In this document: piece after piece, positions 24,521 to 38,117 of the stretch
How the letters are laid out: each line of letters opens with the position of its first letter
How positions within the stretch are numbered: position 1 is the stretch's first letter
From: Apis mellifera
Taxonomy: Eukaryota; Arthropoda; Insecta; Hymenoptera; Apidae
DNA length: 64,000 bases
Direction: 5' to 3'
Assembly: GCF_003254395.2 (NCBI RefSeq)
Contig: NC_037649.1
Location: 1 to 64,000 of the forward strand
Program-made: the position numbers and the translations under genes
The notes under the pieces: model-generated
The model's database searches: none
What the model saw: the letters and a program-made list of their open reading frames with translations, nothing else
What the model was told of the DNA's origin: nothing

Positions 24521-25392
24521 TAAAATCCAATAATTTTTCAACCAAGAAAGAATAGCGGGGAATACGGGCTCGATTTACCTATATGATCGTGTCTTGTGAA
24601 AAATCTATTCTTTCTACGCTTTCTTCGCAAATTATTTCGAACATCCCGTTATTTATTCCAACTGATGATACTCTTCGATCGAGAGAATATTTTTCTTGAT
24701 CAAGAAATTGAATAACAATAATTATAGATAGAATATAAGAATATAAAATAGATAGAAACGAATATTTAAAAAATATTTAAAAAGATAAATCTTGGTTCAT
24801 AAATGAAAGAAAAAAAAAAAAAAAAAAAAGAAATGAAAGAAAAAATGAAGAATCGACGAATCATTAGCAATCAACAACAGTTAACGAACACCAATTGATA
24901 TCTTATCAACTGGTATTTTATTTAATAGGTAAAATAGGGGCTTACTAAAATAGATACTCGAATTGTGTTTTGTAACAAATAACAGCGGATGGCCCAGAGC
25001 GAGGGCTTGCGTAGAAATGTAGGATCGGATTATTGTATGGTACGTGTATACGTGTGATCGTGGTCGTATATATTGCGAAATAAAACAGGCTCGATTGTAA
25101 TTAATTAAATAACTGATAGTATTCCTTGTGCAGTTGTTTAATAAGTGCCATTATTGAAATTGTAATAGTTTTCTTTTTTAACGCATTTGAAAACGTTAAG
25201 ATGAGATATTTTGTTAAAGAGTTAATATTCGCATCCCATTTTCCATTTTACGAAACGATAGAAATGAGAAAGAATACGTGTCATTATATCCTTTTTTTAT
25301 TTGTATCCTCGATTTCATTTGTCTAGACTGTGAAATTTTATACGGTTAAAACGCGTTCAAATATTCATCGATCGATATACGATATAAATATC

Positions 25393-25393
<1 letters not shown>
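24521..25393. other. AT-rich DNA
   Basis: No gene. Contains a 20-bp poly-A (24810-24829). Confidence 0.5.

Positions 25394-25472
<79 letters not shown>
25394..25472. repeat. (TA)n microsatellite
   Basis: About 79 bp of TA repeats is split by two ACAC interruptions (near 25427 and 25469). Tyr/Ile ORFs on both strands across it are artefacts. Confidence 0.95.
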
Positions 25473-25474
<2 letters not shown>

Positions 25475-28400
25475 TCAGTAAAATATTCAAAATAGATTTA
25501 AAAAATAAAAGAAATAGAAAGAAATAGAAAGAAATCATTGAAATCTCTTTCTTTTTTCGATTCCGATATCCATATAATCGGTTGTCAACCAACCAAGATG
25601 TAGATAAAGGATTCAAAATCTATCTATGGCGATTAATGAAACAAGAGTGCAAAGGATGTACATTTTCTTTTGGAAAACTTTTACTACCGTTTGTCAATAA
25701 AATCATCGGATGGGAAGCTGAAAATCTAAGATAACATTTTGCTTAAAAATCGGCGGAATGTTACTGTATTCGTGCAAGATGAATTATGTATAATATGAAA
25801 CGATTTTAGGAAAATGTAAATTGAATATTTGAAAGCTGTTCCATTACATTATAGATTTAGATGTTAGTTACAATTATCGCATACAGATTTACGTACGTTA
25901 TGATATGATATAGTGAATAATAAAACAAGGATAATTTTACAAAAGGAGAATTTGATGTCGTGTCCGTTTTCATCAAAATTGAACACGAATATATCTCCAT
26001 TGAAATCGAACGACGAATAGGGGAGGGAGAGGGATAGAGAAGGGATGAAATTGTAATTGAAATTTATCTAGTCTTAACCGGCCAATTTTTGAACACGCGA
26101 AACAAGTTGATATCGTAATCGGCGCGTGGACACGCCGACGCGCATTCATGTGCACGGCATTATACAATAACGGAGTTTCATTGGTAATCGCATACACACC
26201 CACACGTTAGCCACCTTTACCGTACTCCGTTCGGTTCTATTCGGTGGTGTTTACGGGTGGGAGCATTAACAGAGAAAGAGAGAAAGATGGTCGATGATAG
26301 GGAAATGGAAAGAGAGAGGAGGAGAGGGATCGTATTATTGCAACTCGCCCAACCGAACCCCGCCGTTATACAGTTGCTGCTATACCAGGCTGTGTAACAG
26401 ACCCCTGGCTTGGTTCTGGCCCGAACCAATAAGGTCATTTTTCTCCTGTATAATCCAGCCAACCGGGAAACCGGGTATCCCGTTTGCGCCGAGTTAACGC
26501 AGAGTTAATAGCTAGCCCATAATGTATCGAACTCTGGAATATTAAGGGATTACGGCGTGGTCACCGCCAGCAAGTCACCAAGGCAAGAGATACGCTTGGT
26601 CCTACTTTCCACGGTTTACGCGGTTATCAAACTGTGCAAGTTGGTTGAGAAAACGCTATATAATAAGGCATTTAACGAGGCAATATCTAATGAGGAAAGA
26701 AGGATAGTCTGTTTTTGTCGAATAAGTAAGTATAACGTATGATGGAAGAATCGCACCAATTCAAGTAAGACGGATTCGGTTTTTCGGAAACTATATATAG
26801 GACGGTTAGAGTTGGCGGTGTTGTTGGTAGAACTCGAATGGGAAAGAGGTGGATGAAATAAGACCGGTTAAGCTAGAGGAAGATAGCGGTCTGCCCAGTC
26901 TTGCGGTCTGGTAATGTTGTTTTAAGCGCAGCACTTACCACGGCGACAAATAATCATTAGGCAGAGTTCAGCGGCTTGCTGGCACCACAACCGAGGTGGC
27001 TGGTCGCGGCCAGTAATACCTTTTCTACCCCTTGCCTCGCTATCCGAGGGTCTACCACTCACACAGGTATCCTACTCGCGTCCCTAAGCCAGATTATCCC
27101 CTGAAGGATTGCCAGAATATATTTTCATCCGCATATATGTATGCCCCCGGTCCTCAAATATATCGGTCAGCTAGACTTTCCACTATGTATCGAATAGACC
27201 GGAACGTAGATAGAATGTAGAAACGAATCGTCGATTAATTAACCGATTCGAATTAACCGATTCGTATTACCAGTCTCGTGAGAACTATATCACCGAATGC
27301 GATCAATGATTTCGTATTTACTATTATATTTATATATATATATATATACGAGAAAAGGAACAGGAATATAAATTATTCGAGAATATAGGAGGAAATATCA
27401 GGACGAACAGGGTCGATATTTTATCCACATTTTTGATGTATCATGGTGAAATGTTTCGTGCTAATGCGATGGATATATGCAATTATCCGAGGAACGATAG
27501 GAACTCGTGCGAGAAATTGTTACTGAGAATCGACGTGCGTGTAAAGGAGGGAGGTAAAGTTTTATAAACTGGAATGAACGCGCCAAGTCGAATGTAAATT
27601 GTGGATGGTAGTTAAGTCGCGGGGTCAAGGGTTGGAGGTTTATCTTGCCGCAGTTGCGAAGTGATATGCCTGCCATTGAAGTTGGTTTGGAATGCGGGTA
27701 GATAGAGGGAGCAAAGGGTGACTCGTAGGGTGTTGCGAGTCAGGATTCAGAACAGATTACGTCACTCACCCTTCCGAGTAGTACAGTAGTATTGCTGTTC
27801 TGTAGATACGATTGGCGTCATCCGTATCACCTAGTACGACGGTAAACGCGTAAGTAAAGTTAGCATCGAACTGGTTGAACGTAAAGAAACGCTTTTGAGA
27901 AAACGCAAAGGCCTCGCAAATTCGATATTCGATTTCATGTAAACTGTATATATACGATGACGAAAAATTTCTCTCGCGATAATACATACGTATACGTGTT
28001 ATTATGTGTGTGTAGTTTTGATTATAAAGTCCGGAAGATTCGAGAAAAATTTTCGAGGAATCGATGGGGGCAAAAAAAATGTGAAGATGATAACATTGGA
28101 TTCGTTGGGTACACAGGTAATCGTACGCATCGAATCGGCATATCGAGATATTAAATAGTTGTTGCGGCACATGCGCATCGACGAAGAAAATAGATCGAGC
28201 AATAGATTGAATATTTTGCTTGTGGCACATTGAAATATCACGGTAAACAAGCGAACGATTTTATCCTGCTACCGTACACAACAGTTCCATTAATTAATAT
28301 CGAAGTAGCGATCGTTCCGATACGGTTGAACGAAGGAACCGCGATACGAAACTGGATAATACGAAAATCGATCCGGAGATGAAAAACTCTTTGTAATTAA

Positions 28401-31300
28401 CGTTGGAAGCACTTCTTTTGTGCTTGGAAACAAAAGCTAGCCGTAAAGTTAGGAACATTTATTTCCCTTTCAGTAATTGAACCGATTTGAATTAATATTC
28501 GATTTTGCTACGGGGGTTGATTTACAATTTGAATATTCTACTGAATATTGTAGCGAATATTGTACGGCCAGTAAATTTTTAAGGTGCGGTTACCACGCGT
28601 GTTCGTAATAATGAAAATAATGAAGGCGCACCTGCAACGTACCTAAAATCGAAACAACCACGTACCATGGTCAAACGCTCAACAATATATACAGCATATA
28701 CAGCGGTACCAGTACCGGATTGGGTACCGTACGCGGAACATTTACATTGCGTTTAATTGAATTTGTGCGTCAGAGCGTTATTTACGCCAACATTTAATTG
28801 CAATGTATTCCGCGATATTAATTTTAAAGCAGAGATGCGAATTTTAGCATGGCGCGGAGGAGCGGGAGGAGGAGGATATTCCGATCGAGGAGGAATCCGA
28901 TCGTATTCCATCGTCGTCGATTTATGTCTCTACTTTTTCACGGCTGACGAATATATGATACGACGTAATAATAGAAATACAAGTTTGTAGATTTTTTAGT
29001 CGGTTTATCGGTTAAGAGATGTTATAATTGTCGTCGTTAAATTTGACAAAGAATTTAGACCGATAATCGGACCGGTGGATAGCGTGGTTCATTTGCATCG
29101 ATTACTTACTACAACCTCCAAGTTTCTTGGTCGGCGAATTAGCCGCCGGGGAGCGCGTCGAATGCGAGATAAAAGGAAGAAGAGGTGGTCGGTCCGCCAC
29201 CTCTGTTAAAATAAAGGAGAAAAAACAAGTTTCGAGATAGTTGTGTTACGAGCGACGGGGGACGCATAACGATCCGTGGTTGGCGGTCGGCTGAGTTACA
29301 TCGCCCGTCCGAAAGTTATGCTCCTGCTTATCTTTTGAATTCCACATTCCTCTTGGACGTTATAATTTCCAACGGACGTTTTTAACTCTACGAGTTCGGA
29401 AAAAGGATTAAACGGGGCGACCTGGGGAGGTACGGGGAGTATCCGGGAAGGATCACAGATTGACGAGATCCACGCGATTCGTTCGTGTAACTTTCAAATT
29501 CTAAGCCGTCTATCGTCCACGTGACTTTTGCTCGTATTACGGATTTAATAAAAGAAAAAAGTCACCGCCACTGTGATATTTTAAATAAACGTTGTACAAA
29601 GTTTTATTTCTAAATAATATAATTTAATTTATAATATAATGTTTATATTTCATATTTGATCGATATAAAATCGCTTCTCGATCGCTATTCTCTCTAGTTT
29701 GAAGACTAAATTATTCCGATTATGCGTATTCGAAACGAAGGGATGGGAAAAAAATTGAAGAAGAAAAATATTGTATAAAATCCCATGGTGAATTAGAATG
29801 ATAAAAGGTACGAATTTACATTTTCTTTAATTTAAGAGTTGGAAATTTGGATTTTCCGACCGATCGATTCGAGAATGTTGATAGAATTGATCGATAAGAT
29901 CAAGAGATCTAGACTAGATCCTCCCATCGTATCGTATTAAACGAAAGAGGTGGTAGCGTGGATGGATTTGCGTGGCCTCTGAAAATGCGGCTAGTATACG
30001 GTGGAAACGATCGTGGATACGAAAGAGAGAGGGGGTGTAGGGGCGCAATAACATGTTGCTGGATTCGGCGCATGACGAAGGACAGGAAAAAGAAAAACGA
30101 AATGAGCGAGCGAATTCCACGCTGCAGCCTCGTCGTCGGTGGCCGTAGCCATGCGGATATTGTTGGACATTCCTCGGCTCGTGCGAATGCGGTCATCTGA
30201 ATGCCGGACGCGTAAACCACGTCGAATGGCCTCGCGAGTCTGGGTCGTGAGGATTGAAGAGGAGGGGATGGATGATAGAGGGTCGGAAACAGAGCGGGCT
30301 GTAAAGGGACGCTGGGTACCGGGGAGATACACGCAGGCGACGGGGAGAAACGAATGGGGTGGTGCTATGTCGTGGAAAATCTACCCACGATTGCCGCAGC
30401 TATGCCGCTAAATCGTATTCGCGCTATTTTAATTAATCGACGTCCTCGAGAACACGAGTTTTTTCCAGCGAACAATGCCTCGCCAGCATTGCTCGCACAC
30501 TCGTCGTCACGTCGTGTGTTTCAATCCTTTAATCCATCCCTAGTTAGGATACCTTGAATCCCGTGCAATTGAATATCTCGCGTCAAAGATTCTTTTCAAT
30601 CATAATATCGAAATAAAAATTCTTCGATACATTTTAGATTTGACTTTTCTATTAAATTTTCGAAACGTTCCGGAAGAAAGATTCTCAAGTGAACTTTGTA
30701 TAGATCTCCGGGATTTGGGAACTTAAATATTGAAAATCTATGGGATTTGCGATCGAATTTAAAAGTCTATCGGAGATAGAGAGACGTTATAAGGAATAAA
30801 ACATTTTATGGGTTTATGAAAAATTATCGCCATGTTTCGATATTGGTGGATGAAACAATGGCAGAGGGGGATATGTCGCATCGAAGCCGAGGTAGAGGGA
30901 ACATTGTCTAATTAGGCGCGTTGAACGTTTAACGGAACCAAGATATCGAATGGTTCAATCAGGGACCAACGATGGAGGTTGGGTAGTAATTGAACGAAAG
31001 CTTTATACGTCATTGTACGTGTATATAGCGGTGTATCTCGGTCGACAGTCGAAGGGTTTGATCAAACACAAGTATAGTTGAACGAAGGTAGACCAGATGG
31101 GTATGCACGGTGCGGGTTGCTGTGTTGAAACGCTATTGAAACCGCCGCTATCGCCGGGACTGTTTCGTTAGCAGGGCAATTGAAAAATACGAGGAGAGAA
31201 AGGAGCGTAAAATTCGCGTGTACGAGCTGTTTGCAAAGGCGTAAAGAGGATTTCAAGTTTCAAATTATGCAAGTATGTACGTATGTATGCTGCTTAATTA
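25473..31300. other. Mixed-composition region without recognised gene
   Basis: AT-rich DNA alternates with GC-elevated patches (26060-27200, 27440-28350, 28590-29480, 29900-30560). The longest ORF, 154 codons on the minus strand (27766-28230), has no recognisable domain. Others in 29909-30411 overlap on both strands in GC-rich sequence. A small TA run lies near 27330-27349. The patches could hold untranslated exons or enhancers of an unseen gene. Confidence 0.4.
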
Positions 31301-34300
31301 TTGCACGTATACTTGTATAAAATATACATATCAATTATTTATAAAATTATTTAACGAGTACATTATTTGAAAGCGTGTCATTTACATTTGAGGAAATTTA
31401 TATGTATATAATTGATCGAAAATAAATTTCTTCTCGTACGATATAATGCATCCAAGAATTTTTAAGGATCTCGATATGCCTCGAAAATGATTTTTCAAGA
31501 TATCTATATTTTCCCGATAATATTACTTTTTACGATACAGAATAGCGTAGATCAAATTCCCTACGAATTTTCTCGTATCGCATTGGACGAATTATTACTC
31601 CTGACTCGAAGATAAGAGATTCACGAATATATTCTGAAACCTCTTATCGCGTTCATATTACACACATATGTGCGATATCGAGCGATCGTCTGACACCGGT
31701 TCCGATTACTGTCATAAAAATTTATTGTCCCTTCTCCCTGCTCTCGTTGAGCGACAATAGACGTACGCAGGACGCGTACCTCGCGTAATAAAGTGAAAAC
31801 GACCGTCCGAGATTCACGAGAAGGAAATAAATCGACGGTCAAGGACTTCGGAGATCGAGTCTTTCGTACTTGTACGTCACCCGTTGAGCCCCGTCGGGGG
31901 CTAGGTATATCGCGAAAGTCTTCTGGAAACGATCCCGTAACTCGTAAACAAGCCTGGAGCCCGTCTAGCCTCAGATATATGACGTAATATTTTTTTGCGT
32001 GACAGATCCTGCGGGCGTTTCCACGGCTATCGATCGACCATATACGCATCGCATCCCACGCAATAGTTTCCCGTGTGTTTCTTTCCCTCTGATTCCTTTA
32101 CTCGCGAAGAGAGGAATAAGGGGAGTCACGCTCTCGCCGCGGGACTAGACACGAGAAAAAATGGCTTCGTTTATTCGAGACGAGTCATGGCTTAAAAAAA
32201 TGATATTAGTCCGTGTTCGAGGTAAAATTCACCTTTTATTTCTCCCAGATATTCTCGCGCGATTCAAACGCTCGATACGTAATAAATAATAACAAGAATT
32301 AACGTGTACCGAAAGCGAGGAAATGTTATTATTTATTAACGTTTTACGAAAGGAATATTAAAAATTGATTAAAAAGCATCCTTACTGATTTTTATTTCTT
32401 TGTAAAAAAGAAAAAAAAATAGATAACGTTTTAAATCATTTAACGTAATATCGATGATACGGAACTTGATGGCTGTTAAAACCGCGAATGCAGAATTCGT
32501 TGGGAAATTTTCCGCGCGTTTGGGATATCTCGTGGTCGTTACCAGGATGTTGATAATGGACGGAAACTATGGGAAGAGGAGGCGCGGAGGAGGAGTAGAA
32601 TGGGCCGGCCACAGGAGAGTAAACAGGAGACGGCTGCCGTCGCGTCGCGTCGCGACGGTATATGCCGGTAACAAGATATTGACACTGGCCGATAATGGCT
32701 CTTGGGTTGGTTGACGGGCATGGGGTTGGTCGAAAAGAGAAGCAGAAACTTGAGAAAATGGAGGTGAAATTGGTGAGAGAGGTCTCGGGAATGGGTGGAC
32801 GAACCGCGAGATATAATACATTTCTCCTCAAAGATATTTTTCCGCTCAAAATCATTCCCCCTCCCCCTACTCATTGACCGAGTAAATCTTAGGTGTTGCG
32901 TTTAACCGGCGACACATTTCCATCCGTGGCTTCTGGGAAAAATTTTCGTTACATGAATTTTTTCCCCCTTTTAATAATCCACTAACTTATCTCGCGAATA
33001 ACAAATAATGGATTATCGATGAAATTTAATTTAATTTCTTTGTTTTAAAATCAAATTCCAGAACAAATCCAAAAAAATATATATTTACATACAAGTGTAT
33101 TACGGAATAAAATTAAGAAATAAGGGTAAAATATAATAAAAACTATGGATAGATGATAAAAATAATAAATAATTCCTTAAAATGGACTTTGATTCAAGGA
33201 AGAATTGAAAATGAAAGTGAAACTCACACAGATCTTCTTTTTGAAGTTTAAGTTTAAAAAACATCTGCTACGTTTTATTTCCATTACATCGCATATGGAG
33301 ATACATAGATCTTTGTATAAAATACAACACAACACAATTTTTACTATTTCTAATATATATAGAAATCTGATTACGCGAAAGAATTGGGTAAAAAATTGAA
33401 ACGAAACGGTTGGTACGTTAACGGCTACATTCGCTACCAAGTTTCCCGAGAATATCGAATAATTCAGGGACACATCTGCCGATCGAGCCGATATTCGTCT
33501 TTGTCTCCGCAATGGCTGACGCGTGATTTATACGCAAGGATATTGGCTCCAAGATTGCGTTACATCTACGTGATGAATCGATTCGTCTACTAATACAGTC
33601 GATACGAAATTACGCGTCTTGACGTAATCGATCTCTGTTTTAATTAGAATATTCCCCATCCGATAAAATATCCGACGTTACATCGTTTTCGTACCGATTT
33701 TCGTTTCGCTATTACTTACCACTAAGTACTCGAAACCGATCCTAGACTTTAAAATATTTTTTAAAATATAATTGGATCGGATTGTGAACGTGTTATAATC
33801 GATACAGTTTCGATTGTTTTTGAAATAATCGTGAACCCAGTCAAATGTTTCTTTACGAGTCTGTTATCGAACAAACTGATCGGTCGTCGTTCGCCACTCG
33901 AACGAGACAATATTGATGTGCGATGAGTTCAAGAGGTCCGTAGGAGGCATCGTGGAGCAAAGTGCTCACCCGTAGGACAAGCGTTCATTCTTTTCTCAAG
34001 TGGAGATAAATGTGGTTGGGGGTCACTTCCTTTCTCGAGTCGATTTTATCAAATATCATTGCGCGTGAAACATGGACGCTTTTACACAACGAAATACACA
34101 TTTTATTACGAAGAATACGCGATTGGATTCAAAAATTCATATAGAAATGCTTTCTTTTTGCAATGTGTCAATATACAATTTTATATACATAAAATGTAAA
34201 GAACAACAAAGAATATGTTGTAGCACGAATGTAAAATGAAACAATGAAATATCGAATTAGATATCGAGTTAGAAAAATATTGGAAACACAGTTTCAAGTG

Positions 34301-34533
34301 AAATTACAGTCAATTAAATTGGAATGTGTATCAAGGATGGCGTTTAAACGTAAATTTCGATACGAAATGATCGAAAATAATCGAATGTATTTTTGATAGA
34401 AGAGAGAACGCGAAGAGAGAAATTAAAATAGTGTGGACGATACCCGCCGTTGTTATACACGTCGTTGTTGGTTCTCGCGAAAAATATCCTTAAAAAGGAG
34501 AAATCTGCGTTTTTTCCCCGCAAGTAACACATT
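31301..34533. other. Mixed noncoding DNA
   Basis: GC-elevated patches at 31640-32130 and 32450-32880 lie in otherwise AT-rich sequence. ORFs there (31621-32049 on -, 32436-32855 on -, 32454-32714 on +) conflict with one another and have no motif. A compact CGTCGCGTCGCGTCGCGACG run sits at about 32637. Confidence 0.4.
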
Positions 34534-34562
34534 CGCGGTTAGGGTACCGCCCTAACACCGCG
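34534..34562. other. GC-rich inverted repeat (hairpin)
   Basis: Left arm CGCGGTTAGGG (34534-34544) pairs with right arm CCCTAACACCGCG (34550-34562) through 11 base pairs with a 2-nt bulge. The five-base loop is TACCG. It may be a protein-binding element or RNA hairpin; no poly-T follows and the stem is too short for a typical pre-miRNA. Confidence 0.6.
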
Positions 34563-37500
34563 GGACGTGAAGCGAGTACTCGTATTTTATGCAGTTTACC
34601 GCGAAAGCGACTGCCGCGCGGCTATAAACCGTAATGTATTAGCAGGGAAATGCAAATTGAGCACAAAACCACGGCTCGAAACAATGCTTTTAGTCGCGGA
34701 TAGAGGGGAAGAGGGGGAGTGGGATGTCGGTTGTAGGGCAGGCCCACGCGATGCTGGCTACTTCGTAAATTAACATTAACCCATTATAAATAAACGGTAA
34801 CTCAAATTAATGCTAATGCCTTCCTCGCATTAAAACCGATATCACTCTACCGTTGGATAATGACCTGTGCTCAGAACTACGTTCCGTCGCAACATAATCG
34901 TTTGCGCTTAATGTCGTTCATTAAAACGGACGACCCCCGATCTTTGCAATTTTCAAAGCTCAATTCGATCATTCAAAAATTCAAAATTATACAGAGTAAT
35001 ATAAATTCTGTATTCTGTATTCGCCGATGAGACGAGATATCGTTTGAGATACTCGATTGGCTACCTTGGAAACTTGGACACGATATTATTGGACACGGTT
35101 TATTGGTATTAGCTTTTCTGTATCGTTATAAGAAAAAGGAAATGTAACAAATCGTTACATAAAATCCTCCACTTTTATCATCATCCACGTTTCCAGAATT
35201 GACCAGTATAATATTATTATTTTAATTTAGTTAAAAACGATCAGAAATCGTGTTCACTTTGAAATAACAGTAATACCAGGTTTTTAATGTCACGAGTAAT
35301 GCGCAATATTGAAAGCGAGAAATGCGAGATATCGAATTTCAATATTAAGACGATATTATATAATTAGACATCGCGGTGGTTGAAAAGGTTCTCTCATATC
35401 TGACACGTTCTGCCTCGATTCATTACGGGCCACATACGTTAAACGAGTACGTGAGAGCGAGCAAAAGACAAAAGAAGAAAGCTAACAAAGAGACAACACG
35501 TGTGAAAAGCAGGTGATAGGGACATGTACATAGCACTATAAAAGGGAGATAGACCAGGGAGATCGAGAACGAGACGAAGAATGAAGGTTAGAGCGAATGA
35601 GAGATATCGAAGGCGAGAGATACGTTATCTGAATTCAAAGCAGACACTGTAACAATGTTTCGCGTTCACTAGCATCGACTGGATGCGAGGTATCGAATTC
35701 GCGACATACGTGCATGCACGTTGCTGCCGGTAGATCGGCAGCCGTATCCGTTTGTCGATATTAAGGATGGCGCTTAAAAGAGAGCAACATGTGGCTGGTT
35801 GCCTTGGCGTAGAGAGCATCGTCCACGATTTTCCCCGACTCTTCTCTCCCGTCTATGTCTCGTGCTCGCTTCTTCGTTCTATTTTATTTCCAGATTCCTT
35901 TTCTTCGCAGTTCTTTTTTTTTTTTTTTTACTTTTTACATGCACGTTTCCGCCACGTTGTTGTAGAATCGTGAACCAGTTGGAGTAATTCACGCGTCGAA
36001 TTCCATACCATGCATGACGATATATTTGTTCAAGATTGACTACATTTTACAAAATAACTTTTATATTGCCAAGTTAATAGGTTACACATGTTTAATACGT
36101 TTGTCCTTTTTTCTAAATTCGAAATTTTTCGTTCTCCTCGTACCTTTTTTATCCGATAAAAAAAAGCGTGATAACAAAAACGTGACAAGACAGTGTCTCT
36201 CTCGTTTTTCTTTACATCTATAATCTTTCTGCTCAACTTTATCAGAATTGTCCACGTTTCCCATCCACTGGCGTTAATCCAATTTTCGACAGTCACGTAA
36301 GATGTAGCCTCGTATTAGCGTCGTACGACGAGTACGACGAGTTTGTCGATAAAACATGCGCTATTAAATCCTAATTGCGTTCACTGGAGCGTAGAGGGCG
36401 GCATTGCAAAGTGAATACACACATTGAATAAATTAGAGAGCTGGATAAACACGCGAGAATCAGCATCAAGGTCCCGGAGCTGGAGAACGTTCATTTCTGT
36501 GTACCATCCTTCCAGTACTATCGTTCCTCCATAGCCGTTCGTAACGAAAGAGCTTTCGTTATTGTTGTCGGCCGAAAGAGGGCGTTCTATGACTTGAGTT
36601 TCGCTTGATAAGCTTGGCCCACCGTGGATAGAGATAGAAAATTTCATTCGTATCGCGACGGTTGATAAAGTTGAAGAATATTTAATATTTCATCGAATCG
36701 TAGAAAATATTTCAGATAAACGGATAATTCCGATCCAATCGAAAAGAAAGAATTATTTAGAAAATCGTATTAGCCCCTATTTCGCAACAATTGGGTAAAG
36801 TAACGTAGACGAACGATTAAACGGTGGTAAACCGGTTAATGGGGAAAACTCGTTGTGACGAATTAGCCAATTTCCTAGACTGACAATCTATGAACGCTTT
36901 TGTGCGTCGCGACGAGACTGTAGCTCACGATCCAAGGTATTTCGACCGTGGCCTAACCGGGTGTGCAGGTCCTGGCACGAGATTGGGGTGGTAAAACAAT
37001 GTAATTAATAGGGAACACAATGGCTGTCTTGCGGAGGTCGGACGAATGGGGGCGGTTCTAAGCGGGATGTGGCGGAGACAGGGGCGCGGAAACCAAGCAG
37101 TGCAAAGGGAGGTCGTAATACGGTCTGACGGATGCTGGCTGAGAGAGGTCTCCGAGATACTGACTTGTAGGTCACAATAGGGCCCTTTTCTGTATCGTAG
37201 ACGGTAACGCAGGGGTGCGACCCTTCGTACGGGAATGACTCCAGGTATCGTCTCTTTACCGGCGAGACTTATTTCGCGACGAAACCATCTCTTTCTCTTT
37301 CTCTTCCTCTGCCTTTTTTATTTGTAGCGCACTCTTATCTTCCTTTCTAGCAACACTAACTTTCATTCCAACCTGTCTCTTTCTCTTCTGCTCTCTTAAT
37401 TTAGACTAACGAAATATCTTAGAGTATTCTTTCTCACAATATCGATCCTACAAGCTTTTTTGCTCCATCTTGTTTCATCATTTCCGAACTTTTTAACATT

Positions 37501-37922
37501 TAGAAGATAGAATTTTATAACCTTTTAACAACAAATGAATCAATGAAATAAATATGGATTTGTCAAAATAGATGAGTGGTATATCTCTAAACATTGATAA
37601 ATATTTATTATACTTGTGAATATTTGGTAGAAGGATATTCGTTAAATTTTCAAAATTGATTTCTTCGAAAATTTCGAGGCTTCGAACGAACGTTTTCGCC
37701 TTCTTTCAGAATCACAAATGCCAGGACATTCTGCATATAAAGAAAAATATTTAATCTCTTAATGCATTATATATTTGGAATGCCGCTTTCTTGCATCGAT
37801 CGGTGCAATTCTTGCGCAAAATATTTTTTCATCGTGCTAGAGAAAATTCTCGAAAAGTGGAATTTTTTATCATATGCAAGAAATATATATGTATATGTAT
37901 CATCGTGATCACTTGCTCGAAG
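34563..37922. other. Mixed noncoding DNA
   Basis: Contains GC-elevated patches (34560-34740, 35400-35990, 36290-36620, 36800-37260) and a pyrimidine-rich run (37285-37330). The 88-codon minus-strand ORF at 36381-36647 has a balanced amino-acid mix but no recognised domain and only average start context. Confidence 0.4.
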
Positions 37923-38117
37923 ATGGCATTATCCACGAGCGAAATTAACGAGGAGGAACCGATACAATCTCCCGTGACGAAACAACAGGATGGCCGATTA
38001 ACGACGCCTAATGGTGATTCTAAACGCGGCCCCGACCTTTCTACACGGTCGTTCTTCAAAGTCTCGGGGCAGCGTGCACCCCCCAGGAAGACGAATGTGC
38101 ACGAACGTGTAGCGTAG
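37923..38117 (+). CDS. Candidate 64-residue protein or alternative first exon
   Basis: An ATG at 37923 sits in a favourable context (CGAAGATGG, purine at -3 and G at +4) and opens 64 codons to TAG at 38115-38117. The product starts MALSTSEINEEEPIQSPV and is polar, acidic at first then basic, rich in Ser, Thr, Pro and Gln, and has no membrane segment. This is unlike the biased composition of chance ORFs in the window. The frame stays open 44 codons upstream through AT-rich sequence of non-coding character. I recognise no family. It lies 8.3 kb upstream of the Bruno-like exon on the same strand, so it could be an alternative N-terminal exon if one of its internal GT sites is a donor; it may also be chance. 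Confidence 0.22.
   Translation: MALSTSEINEEEPIQSPVTKQQDGRLTTPNGDSKRGPDLSTRSFFKVSGQRAPPRKTNVHERVA

Noticed and set aside
27766..28230. 154-codon minus-strand ORF
   Set aside because: No domain, no splice or promoter support, and length within chance expectation for this window.
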